DNA from: Acaryochloris sp. CCMEE 5410 | Lineage (GTDB): Bacteria > Cyanobacteriota > Cyanobacteriia > Thermosynechococcales > Thermosynechococcaceae | Reading direction: 5' to 3' | NCBI RefSeq assembly: GCF_000238775.2 | Contig: NZ_AFEJ02000001.1 | Span: 310,001-374,000 of the forward strand | DNA: 64,000 bases | Shown here: piece after piece, positions 55,001 to 63,100 of the stretch | How positions within the stretch are numbered: the stretch's first letter is position 1 | Layout: the number at the start of each line of letters is the position of its first letter | The notes under the pieces: model-generated | Told to the model about the DNA's origin: nothing | Database searches by the model: none | What the model saw: the letters and a program-made list of their open reading frames with translations, nothing else | Program-made: the position numbers and the translations under genes

Positions 55001-55584
55001 AGGTCAGCCTGCCGTTGCCCAGACATGACTTGCAGGTAGTCCAGTAACAGCATCTCGATGGGGGGAGCATTACGCAGGGACCGCCAGATCAGGGTTGTAA
55101 ATTGATCTTGGACTTGCTGGGCCAGTTTGACGGAGAGGGCCGTTTTTCCCATGCCCCCCATGCCCAGCAGGGTAACTAAACGACAGCGATCCGTGACGAT
55201 CCAGTGGCTGACGGTTTCTAAAGCCTGATGGCGGCCATAAAAGGGAGTGATATCGGGTGCTCCACCCCAATCCTGTTGGGCGGGGATGGTCTGGAGGGGT
55301 GAAGGTTGCTCACAATCCTCTTGCGACAGGTCGAGGTCTAAGCCATAAAATAGAACTTCCAGGGTGGTGAAGTCTACAGTTTCTTGGCGCAAAATCTTGC
55401 GGACAGTGGTAGGGTGCAAGCCCTTGGGATCAATCATTTGAATCTGCTGAGCAATGCGGGCGGCATTATGTTTTACGCCCGTTTGGGCTTCTAAGGTGAG
55501 TAACCGTTGCTGCAGTTTCTTCATCCCGATTGGCGTCAGAGAGAATCCGCGCTGACGCTGGGGTGCAGAAGATTGATCATCCAT
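52075..55584 (-). CDS. STAND protein: N-terminal helical, NB-ARC and 14 WD40 repeats
   Basis: 1169 residues. An N-terminal region (1-105) with helical ARIAQQIQMIDPKGLHPTTV, NB-ARC ATPase (about 112-400) with P-loop LLGMGGMGKTAL (141-149), Walker B CLLILDNVESIL and a T-S-R motif in LILTSREKP, then a helical linker, and from about 560 to 1150 a row of 14 WD40 repeats (typical ends RLWD, LRLWD, IRLWH), enough for two seven-bladed propellers. It ends with RRQMLRRLGA. Its stop overlaps the start of the hybrid kinase, so this sensor-like switch protein is co-translated with a two-component system. Confidence 0.85.
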   Translation of the reverse strand: MDDQSSAPQRQRGFSLTPIGMKKLQQRLLTLEAQTGVKHNAARIAQQIQMIDPKGLHPTTVRKILRQETVDFTTLEVLFYGLDLDLSQEDCEQPSPLQTIPAQQDWGGAPDITPFYGRHQALETVSHWIVTDRCRLVTLLGMGGMGKTALSVKLAQQVQDQFTTLIWRSLRNAPPIEMLLLDYLQVMSGQRQADLPQHLDGQIAELINYLRQSRCLLILDNVESILERGRPAGRYQSDFQGYGELLHQIASTHHQSCLILTSREKPQGIAAFEGEALPVRTYLLQGLEASTGQKLLSQKGFTHLNSAAGKLVETYQGNPLALKIVATAIQDLFGGDIQGFLDQEQIAFSEIRLLLDQQFARLSSLEQQVLYWLAIARAPLSLETLQANILVPSAHLLEAIESIDRRSLLERDSTVFELTLQPVIMEYVCDRLIDTVSTELLNLPLPETSLFYSHALIKANNPDYLRDCQIRLVLAPIAERLLKRLGSPAQIEVHFKQILSQLSSQPSYAAGNLLNLLVYFNIDLTGYDFSRLTVWQAYLQGINLHHGSFKNADIAKSVFTQTFGDICDATFSPNGEWVATAHTDGISRIWRIQDGKLLCSYQAHPEPIWSIAFSPNGQALASGSFDQTISLWDLEQGQGQKNLSGHQDRIWSIAFNPNGQTLVSGSNDCTLRLWDVTTGHCIHILSGHTDGVTAVAYHPEGEWIASGSADQTVRLWHPTSGLLATFTGHSLPITCIAVSPDGQYLASSDAQTIRLWQVRTLKCIHVIEALTSVWSMAFSADGEILGAGDRQFLKCWRVPTGELLQFQATYDRQIWAVDFSQNGLLLACDKQTLGVWQLQQDLQRLCTLQGYTNAVWSVAISSDGQTVASGSTDHVVRLWDLNQQHCRQRHLQSSARQVTFSPDGQRIASGGEDGSVQLWEPGTGRQLTMAPRHSGPVWTIAFSPDGQTLASGSADHQIRLWDVVNHHTLRTFTGHDSWVLSVTFSDNLLISSSADQTIKVWDMGTGDCRHTLTGHTGTVWSVSAAGDILATASEDRTIRLWHLSTVDCYQILKGHHSLALTVQISPDGQYIASGSADNTVRLWDALTGECLQILTGHTHSVWSVAFTPDSQYLVSGGQDGTLRLWSVASGQPLGTLSLERPYEGLDISGTRGLTESRRQMLRRLGAIES

Positions 55585-55785
55585 ACTGACTAGGGTACTG
55601 CTCTGGGGGCATTACAGACACTGCTAGTGACAAACAGTTTTTAGATTATCCACTCAGTCCTGAAACCAATCTGTGGCCAAGCACTAGAGCGATCGAGGAA
55701 GATTTTATCCGTATTCAACTGCATGTTACAGTGCGATCAAAGACCGAGGATTCCCTTGAAAACTCTCTAAAAGGACACGGCTAGG

Positions 55786-57021
55786 TTGGATTTTGATGCG
55801 CTGGTAATTGGAGCAGGCCCCGCTGGGATGATTATTGCGGCGGCCTTGGCCGAGCAAGGCGTAAACGTCGGCGGTCTGACGGCTATCCCACTGGAACAAG
55901 TCTGGCCGAATACCTATGGTATCTGGCGGGATGAACTCGAAGCGTTGGGATTAACGGACTTATTAGGCCATTGTTGGGACAATTGTGTTTCCTATTTTGG
56001 TAAAGGGGAAGTTAACCACGGTCGTGCCTACGGTTTATTCGATAAAGCCAAGCTGCAAAACCATTTGTTGGCCAAATGCGAAGTCGGGAGAGTGATATGG
56101 CAGCAAGGTGAGGCCACCCAGATAGAGCATAATCATAAGTACTCAATCGTCACGACTGCGGCGGGTGAAGCTATACGAGCCAGGGTAGTGATCGATGCCA
56201 GCGGCCACAATCCCATGTTTATCCAGCGGCCAGATCAAGGGGCGGTTGCCTTTCAAACGGCCTATGGTATCGTCGGACATTTTTCTGCACCTCCCGTTGA
56301 GCCGCAACAATTTGTGCTTCAGGATTTTCGCAGTGAGCATCTGTCAGCAACTGAACGGGCCACCGAGCCACTGACCTTCCTCTACGCGATGGATTTTGGG
56401 GATGATGTCTATTTTGTGGAAGAGACATCTCTGGCGATGGCCCCTCCTGTCAGTTTTGAACTCCTAGAGCGACGCTTGCACCAACGATTGGCAGCCCGAG
56501 GTGTTCAGGTGACCGCTGTCCACGAGGTGGAACGCTGCATCTTTCCGATGACGCTTCCCTTGCCCGATCTCAATCAGCCCGTGGTGGCTTTTGGTGGGGC
56601 GGCGAGTATGGTACATCCCGCTTCCGGTTATATGGTCGGGGCGCTACTGCGCCGTGGACCGGGTTTGGCCGCAGCGATTGCCATCGCTCTCCAGGATGCT
56701 CAAGCTGAGCCAGCCGAGATTGCCCGGAAGGCATGGCAGGAGCTATGGAATCGCGATCGCTTACGCAAGTACTATCTCTATCGGTTTGGCCTAGAGAAGT
56801 TAATGCGGTTTGATGAGGGGCTATTAAACCAGCATTTCGATACGTTCTTTAGTTTGCCTAAAAATCAATGGTCGGGATTTTTAGCTGATACCCTATCGAC
56901 ACCCGAATTGGTCGGAGTGATGATGCGCTTATTTGTCATCGCTCCCAATTCCCTGCGCTGGGGGTTGCTGCAAATGCCGGGTCAGGAAAGCAATCTGCTC
57001 TGGCAATCAGTCGCCTCCTAA
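55786..57021 (+). CDS. crtL: lycopene cyclase, CrtL type
   Basis: 411-residue FAD/NAD-dependent cyclase that closes the rings of lycopene. Dinucleotide-binding loop VIGAGPAGMIIAAALAEQG at 6-24; the family motifs PNTYGIWRDEL, VIDASGHNP, YAMDFGDDVYFVEETSL and the C-terminal MVHPASGYMVGALL are present. The start codon appears to be TTG at 55786, preceded by AAAAGGAC 16 bases upstream. Plant and Prochlorococcus cyclases include beta and epsilon forms; from sequence alone I cannot assign this one. The product is needed for carotene and zeaxanthin. Confidence 0.9.
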   Translation: MDFDALVIGAGPAGMIIAAALAEQGVNVGGLTAIPLEQVWPNTYGIWRDELEALGLTDLLGHCWDNCVSYFGKGEVNHGRAYGLFDKAKLQNHLLAKCEVGRVIWQQGEATQIEHNHKYSIVTTAAGEAIRARVVIDASGHNPMFIQRPDQGAVAFQTAYGIVGHFSAPPVEPQQFVLQDFRSEHLSATERATEPLTFLYAMDFGDDVYFVEETSLAMAPPVSFELLERRLHQRLAARGVQVTAVHEVERCIFPMTLPLPDLNQPVVAFGGAASMVHPASGYMVGALLRRGPGLAAAIAIALQDAQAEPAEIARKAWQELWNRDRLRKYYLYRFGLEKLMRFDEGLLNQHFDTFFSLPKNQWSGFLADTLSTPELVGVMMRLFVIAPNSLRWGLLQMPGQESNLLWQSVAS

Positions 57022-57312
57022 TCGCAAAATCGCCGCTGGCTGGGTTTTCCCAATAACGTCTGCCAAGCTTGCAATATTGGTTCGAAGGTTTCAGGCTGTT
57101 GGGGATAAAGAATGGCATCATTCGGGATTTGTACCCAAGGTTGAGCACTGGTTACCCAGAGATGGGTAACGGGCATGAACCATTTGGTGTTGTCGAGGGT
57201 TCCAGGCTTCACGTTAAAAATTTCTGGGTTGCGTTCTGGTGCATGATAAATCCGCGTTCCACAGCTAGGACAAAATGCACTGCAGAGATTGAATGAGTGC
57301 TCACTTAATTGG
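57018..57312 (-). pseudogene. 5'-truncated GFA-family (glutathione-dependent formaldehyde-activating-like) gene
   Basis: The minus strand encodes about 95 residues: CSAFCPSCGTRIYH (zinc ligands), NPEIFNVKPGTLDN and THLWVTSAQPWVQIP, the C-terminal two-thirds of a GFA/CENP-V-type protein. An in-frame stop lies about 35 residues upstream of the zinc site, and the first Cys pair of the fold is missing. The reading stops four bases beyond the end of crtL, on the opposite strand, so it is a leftover of a deleted gene. Confidence 0.65.
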
Positions 57313-57600
57313 CCCTTTGAAATCGGCTGGTGTGAAGTCTAGGTTCAACGAGGTTATTCTTTTTGTGAATCTTATTTTAGAGGGAATTGATATCACTTTT
57401 AAAAGTATTTCTCTGCCATTTTCTTGCAATCTATTTAACGAATTGAAGCCTGTTTTTAATGTTTTATATTCTCTTGAAAATTGCATTTATATCTCATTTT
57501 TTAAACATGTTTAGCTCATATATTACTCAGCTTGTTCTTATTTTTAAAAAATAGTCTGGGCCATGAACCTGACTCAATTGAGTCACTATGGAGATTTGAT
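57313..57600. other. AT-rich upstream region of the RTX-like gene
   Basis: Strongly AT-rich spacer of 288 bp between the truncated GFA gene and the RTX-like gene. It contains long T and A runs (TTTTTAAAAAATAG at 57541) typical of promoter regions of laterally acquired genes. No reading frame supported. Confidence 0.45.
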
Positions 57601-58836
57601 ATGTTCTCATTATTGCCAGGTAGCACCGACCCCTTATTTGTTAGCGAATTTGAGGGGGCTGAATTTTTCGGTAGCCCACAAGTTGGCGGTGGCGTTTTTG
57701 CGGTGGGCCAAGAAGATACCACCAATATTTTTGTGTTTGATGACACCAATGATGTGGCTGCAGGCGGCGATGAAGTTGATATCTTGATGGCCAATGGCGG
57801 TGACGACAATATTATGGGAGCCGAAGGAACGGACTTCTTATTTGGGGGATTTGGGGACGATATTGTTCGCGGCGGCGAAGGGGATGATGTTGTTGTTGGG
57901 AATGAAGGCTCTGATATCTTAATCAGCGGCAGCGGTAGTGATATTTACGAGTACTTTGCCGATCAAATCTTGCCGGGAGATCTGGATATCATCCTAGATT
58001 TTGAAGCAGGCGAAGATGCGGTGGTGATTGTTGGTAGTACGGATGTGACCTATGACAACACTACTGGTTTTCTAACGGTGGATGGAACGACAGCCGCTGT
58101 TCTTGATGCCGGGTTGGGGCTAGAGGTGTTGACGCGGGCGAATTCTGCGGTTGTCTTTGAGGCGGGGGCAGATGTGTCCAGTTTTGGCACTGCGCCCACA
58201 CCTGAAGACGCGGAGGATCAGCCGGACACTTTGGATAGTGAGGAAGGATCTGAGGCGCTATCGATTGTAGATACTGCCCCTAGTCTGGCCCCTGGGAGTA
58301 CCGATCCGCTGTTTATCAGCAATTTTGAAGGGGCGCAGTTTTTTGATGCTCCTCAAGAGGGCGGTGGCGTTTTTGCGGTGGGTCAAGAGGACACCACGAA
58401 TATTTTCGTATTTGAAGACAGCAACGATGTGGCTGCAGGTGGCGATGAGGTTGATATTTTTATGGCCAATGGTGGTGATGACAACATTATGGGGGCTGAA
58501 GGAACGGATTTTATGTTTGGGGGCACCGGAGACGATATCGTCCGGGGTGGCGCGGGCGATGATGTCGTCGTCGGGAATGAAGGATCAGATGTGCTGATTG
58601 GGGGAACCGGGGCGGATATTTTTGAGTTCTTTGCCGACCAATTTGGTGTGGGCGATCTGGATGTGGTGCTGGATTTTGAAGCAGGTAGCGATGCCCTCGT
58701 CATTGTCGGCAGTACAGATGCTAGCTACGACAATGTGACGGGTTTTGTATCTGTGGATGGCACTGAAGTGGCTACCTTGGATGCGGGGTTAGGTCTGGAT
58801 GTGTTGGTGCGGGGTAACTCTGCTGTGATTTCTTAG
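57601..58836 (+). CDS. acidic, RTX-like calcium-binding protein made of two repeats
   Basis: 411 residues from the ATG at 57601, with GGAG eight bases upstream. It is built of two copies of a about 200-residue unit (about 8-205 and 225-411), each with LPGSTDPLF-like start, EGAQFF/EGAEFF, TTNIFVFDDTNDVAAGGDEV and a glycine/aspartate nonapeptide row (GGDDNIMGAEGTD, GGFGDDIVRGG, GDDVVVGNEGSD) like calcium-binding RTX repeats. There is no signal peptide, as expected for type I secretion. The linker (about 206-224) is acidic. No secretion genes are in the window. Confidence 0.8.
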   Translation: MFSLLPGSTDPLFVSEFEGAEFFGSPQVGGGVFAVGQEDTTNIFVFDDTNDVAAGGDEVDILMANGGDDNIMGAEGTDFLFGGFGDDIVRGGEGDDVVVGNEGSDILISGSGSDIYEYFADQILPGDLDIILDFEAGEDAVVIVGSTDVTYDNTTGFLTVDGTTAAVLDAGLGLEVLTRANSAVVFEAGADVSSFGTAPTPEDAEDQPDTLDSEEGSEALSIVDTAPSLAPGSTDPLFISNFEGAQFFDAPQEGGGVFAVGQEDTTNIFVFEDSNDVAAGGDEVDIFMANGGDDNIMGAEGTDFMFGGTGDDIVRGGAGDDVVVGNEGSDVLIGGTGADIFEFFADQFGVGDLDVVLDFEAGSDALVIVGSTDASYDNVTGFVSVDGTEVATLDAGLGLDVLVRGNSAVIS

Positions 58837-59490
58837 GGCCTTGGCCTGATTATCTGAAATTGCTAGGTAAACCTGGGTCTGGGCCTTTTCGTTAGGGGCT
58901 GAACTCGGGTTTGCCCCTGGGGCGATCAAAACTGCCCTTTGAGATTCGCTGAATTCTGCGGTAGGCGCCCCCATTGGAATCTTACTCGGATGGGAATTGC
59001 CGAAGTTCCTTCTATGAAAGCATCATCGGGGTGTTGATGCACCCATCTCCACATGCACTCTGAGGAGGGTTCTCAGGCATATCAACATTGAGAATAAAGG
59101 AACTGAGAGCGAAACCCAAAACGGCAAGGCAAGTAAGCGGAATAAATGTCTGTCTGAGTTCTTGCATGGTGGTTGGGGAGAGCGACACTTCCAATCTAGG
59201 GTTCATTTCTGAGAGAACCCTGATGCAGGATTGAGGGATTCAAAAAGATATCTGAAGGATTTCCAGATTATTGATGAGAATGCTGAAGATTACAGCTCAG
59301 AGAACTCAGTACAGGACAAAAATTGAAGTCATCACTCACTGTCGTCATCATGAGTCGCGTTGAGAAGTTGATTTGGAAGCCCAATTAAACTCCGAGTGAT
59401 CCGATTCCATAACTCAGACGTTATGCACCACCTAGATCATGTACTTCAGCAAATCCGACAGGCAAGTGAGCAAAAGCATTGATGGACAAT

Positions 59491-59522
59491 CAAAGTCCCC
59501 CAGAATGGGGGATTTAGGGGGC
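59491..59522. repeat. palindromic GGGGGATTTAGGGGGC repeat, orientation 1
   Basis: AAGTCCCCCAGAATGGGGG followed by ATTTAGGGGGC. It contains its own short hairpin (CCCCC...GGGGG). The same sequence occurs, in the inverted orientation, near 59800. Repeats of this type are widespread in cyanobacterial genomes. Confidence 0.75.
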
Positions 59523-59737
59523 TAATGCAGCATAATTGAGGCTTTTGGATAGAAAAACATCGGATCTAGTTGTGAGGAGTCGTGCTCTCCTTAAAAACTA
59601 CCCCTCGCTAGCTTACAAAAGTTTGTCCTGTACTAAAGTCAGTGAATGGTTATTTCGTCATGTTGTACAAAAGTGGTGAAAGGTCTATCTCAGGACTGCA
59701 AATTGATTAATGCTGAGATTTCTGCCGTTTGTTTTAG

Positions 59738-59850
59738 CAACCACCAGGCCCCCTGAATCCCTTATCCTAGGGGACTTTAAGGCTATATCTAGAGCAACCG
59801 CCAGGCCCCCTAAATCCCCCATTCTGGGGGACTTTGAGGCTATATCTAGG
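59738..59850. repeat. two tandem direct repeats of the same family
   Basis: Unit 1 (59738-59792) and unit 2 (59796-59850) share CCAGGCCCCCT, a diverged hairpin (ATCCCTTATCCTAGGGGA in unit 1, ATCCCCCATTCTGGGGGA in unit 2) and the tail GGCTATATCTAG. Unit 2 is the inverse of the copy at 59491. Confidence 0.75.
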
Positions 59851-60100
59851 CTGATTATCAAGATTGAAGGCTCTATGGCTACGGAGGTTCAACTCTGTTG
59901 CTCTAATCAATTAAGACACAAGGGGCTATCAGTGATATTAGAGCTGTGTTCTACCATAATTTCTGGTGTTATTACGTCGGCTACCCTCAGGAGACGCACT
60001 CTGATGATTGATTGACCGCTATTCCTGATCGATGGACTAGGGGATTTTTTCGTGGATTACGGTAGCATTTGAGAATGCCAGTCAGAAGAGGTCAGTTGTG

Positions 60101-63100
60101 ATGACTACTGAAGTTCGAGCAGACGGGCATCAGAATTTGCTCAGATCTGATTTATCAAGGCAAGAGCGGCTGCTAGCGGGGGTCGCTGAGGCTACGAGGC
60201 GGTTATTGGCGATCGCAGATTTTGATACGGCGGTCAATGGTGCTCTGGAAGCGATCGCAACTGCAGCAGAAAGCGATCGCATCTTTGTCTATCAGAATCA
60301 TATAGAGCTGAATACCCATAGAGAGTTCGCAACCTGTCCCTATGAGTGGACAACTGCAGGTGTTGTCAAAGCAAGTAAGCTTCCCAATCAATTTCCAATG
60401 TTTTACGACGAAATTGAGGGGTATCGCGAATGGCTATCTGATTTAAAGACGGGCCAACCTGTACAAAAATTGGCCCGAGAAATGTCAGTGTTAGGGCAGG
60501 ATAAACAAGTCCAGGAACAGGCGCTGTCAGTGCTCACAGTACCCATTTTTTTAGAGGGTTATTACTGGGGGAACTTTGGCTTTGATGATTGCACCACAGA
60601 ACGGGTATGGAGCGAGGCGGAGATTGCCGTGCTGGAGACAGCAGCGGCGAGTTTCTCAGGAGCGCTGGAACGGCGCGATAATCTAGCGGAACTACAGCGG
60701 CGAGATGCATTACTAAAGAGTGTAAATGCAGCAGCGCAGTGCTTAGTTGCAACGAGTGAGCTAGAGCAGGCGATTCCAGAGGCGTTGCGAATTTTGGGGG
60801 AAGGAGCGCAGCAGGATCGGGTTTATGTGTTTGAGAATGTGGTGGAGGCTGAAACGGAAGAAATTCTGCTTGAGATGCCCTTTGAATGGGTAGCGCCAGG
60901 AATTATCTCTTCTCAGAAAGTCAGTAGGTTCCCGATTCGATTTCATGACTTTCCTGAAGTTGCAACTCAGCCGATTTTGGAAGGTCGAGTTGCTCAGTTT
61001 TTAACGAGAGATTTGGAAGGGGCTGCACCTAAACACAATGAAACTGAACAAACAAAGTCTTTAGTTGGCGTACCAATTGACATATCCGGTCATTGGTGGG
61101 GAGTGTTAGGTTTCGATGATTGTAAGGCCGAGCGGGTTTGGAGCGATGCGGAAATCGCTGTTCTAGAAACAGCGGCGGCTTGTATTGGCAGCGCCATTGA
61201 ACGCGATCGCACCCGTAAAGAACGCGAAGCAACGGCTCAGGCGCGTGCTGAAGAGCTATCTCAAGTCAACAGTATTTTACAAACCAGTCTCACGAATCTT
61301 GCAAGTCAAACGGATCTCAATGCTTTTTTAGGTCATGTTACCCACTTAATCAATCAGGCTGCTGGCGCTTTTTCCGGTTATGTATTCTTACATGACACGC
61401 CGACCAATACCTTAGAGTTGCGACTTTCGGTCAAACAAGGACAGGTTTGTATCGGTGCATCTGCAACGGACCCCGAGTTATTTCAACACCCCTTTCCAGC
61501 AGATATCACGCCAGCCTACCCGGATTTATGTAAAACCCGTGAGATTGGTTTATATGGTGGTTATTTGTATACCGATTCGGACCTGATGTGGCCTGGGAAT
61601 GCTGAATGGCATCGTCGGTCTGGGCATAAAGAAGCGGCGGCTGTGGCTTTATTTGCAGGCGATCAACCTATCGGAATGCTAGGACTCACCTTTGACCATG
61701 AGGTTGATCTTAGGGATGAAGATCGAGACCTGATTCGAGCCTTAGCAGACCAGGCTGCTTTAGCTATTCAGCTTGCGAACCTAGCTGAGGAAACAAAGCA
61801 AACAGCTTTATTACAGGAACGGGAACAGGCAGCTCAGACTCGTGGGGCCGAGTTGGCAAAGGTGAACCATGTCCTGAAAGAAACGATTGATACCCTTGTT
61901 GCTGAACCCGAACTGTCTCGCTTCTTGGGTTTGGTGCTGAAGGCAATCGCCCAACAATTTAATTCACCTTTTCTAGAGTTTTGGAGCAATTGGCGTACTG
62001 ACGAAGAAAACGTTGCGTATTTAGAGCAAGTTGTCATTAATGGTGAGGTTCTAACGGGAGAGCAGCTTGGTGGACATCACGGCATCAATGGTCTGTCCAT
62101 ACCACCTGAGTTGATTAAGGCAGATGATTTATCGAAGCGGACGCAATACGTTGAGATTGATATTTCACCCAATAATCCGTTCGTAGAGCCGTTGTACGAC
62201 AATCTCTATTCTTGGTGTCGAGATCGCGGCGTTGATCTACCAGATCATGCCATTAACTTTCCGATTATTCTGGGTCAGCAATCTTTAGGCGCGATCGCAA
62301 TTTTCTTACCTAAGGAACGAGAGTTATCTGAGGAGACTATTAAGCTAGGATATGCTCTTGCCAATCAAGTGGCGTTGGCTATGCAGCTGACGCAGCTAGC
62401 TGAAGAAACAAAACAAACCGCTTTATTGCAGGAACGGGAGACGGTCGCTAAAGCAAGAATTGCTGAGTTGGCAGAACGCGATCGCATCTTAGAAGCCACG
62501 GCAGCAGCAGCTAATATCATGCTCACTGACGAGAACTTTGATAGTGCTATTAATACAGCATTAGCGATTGTGGGGCATGGGCTAGAAGTGGATCGAATCT
62601 TGCTTGGGCAGCACATCGATGCGTCATCGACAGAAGAACCAATCTACATTCAGTTTTTAAATGAGTGGGTTTCTGCTGGGACGACCAGCCAAATAGAGCA
62701 TCCTGAACTGGTAAAAGTTAGCGATGAAGGCATTGAGTTTATCTATGAATCACTCCGTCAAGGCCAGATCTTTGGAGGAATCATTGATGAGTTACCCGAA
62801 CCGTTTCGTAGTGGTCAGATAGAGTTAGGAGTCAAATCTACCTACTCTATTCCAATTATGGTTGAGGGCGATTATTGGGGGGTAATCGCTTTTGATGATT
62901 GTCATCAGCTCACGCGGCGCAGTGAAGCTGAACTAGAAGCATTGAAAACATTAGCAAACTGTATAGGTAGCGCTATTGCGCGTGATCGAACCCGCAAGGA
63001 ACGAGAGGCTGCTGCTCAGGCTTATGCGGCTGAGCTAGAGACACATAACCTAGAATTGGCAAACCGCGATCGCATCCTCGAAGCCACTGCAGCAGCAGCC

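Larger units (their letters stand above)
58837..60100. other. 1264-bp intergenic region with dispersed repeats, no gene seen
   Basis: Contains the palindromic GC-rich repeats described at 59491 and 59738. A 51-residue membrane-like reading on the minus strand at 59012-59167 and a 101-residue plus reading at 59710-60015 (which just translates the repeats) have no good support. The last about 85 bases before 60101 hold AGAGG, used by the GAF protein. Confidence 0.5.

Noticed and set aside
59738-59850. Possible CRISPR array
   Set aside because: Only two related units of about 55 bases with almost no spacer; they are dispersed palindromic repeats and no cas genes are near.
59710-60015. 101-residue reading on the plus strand
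   Set aside because: It mostly translates the two tandem GC-rich repeats at 59738-59850 and has no ribosome-binding site or family pattern.
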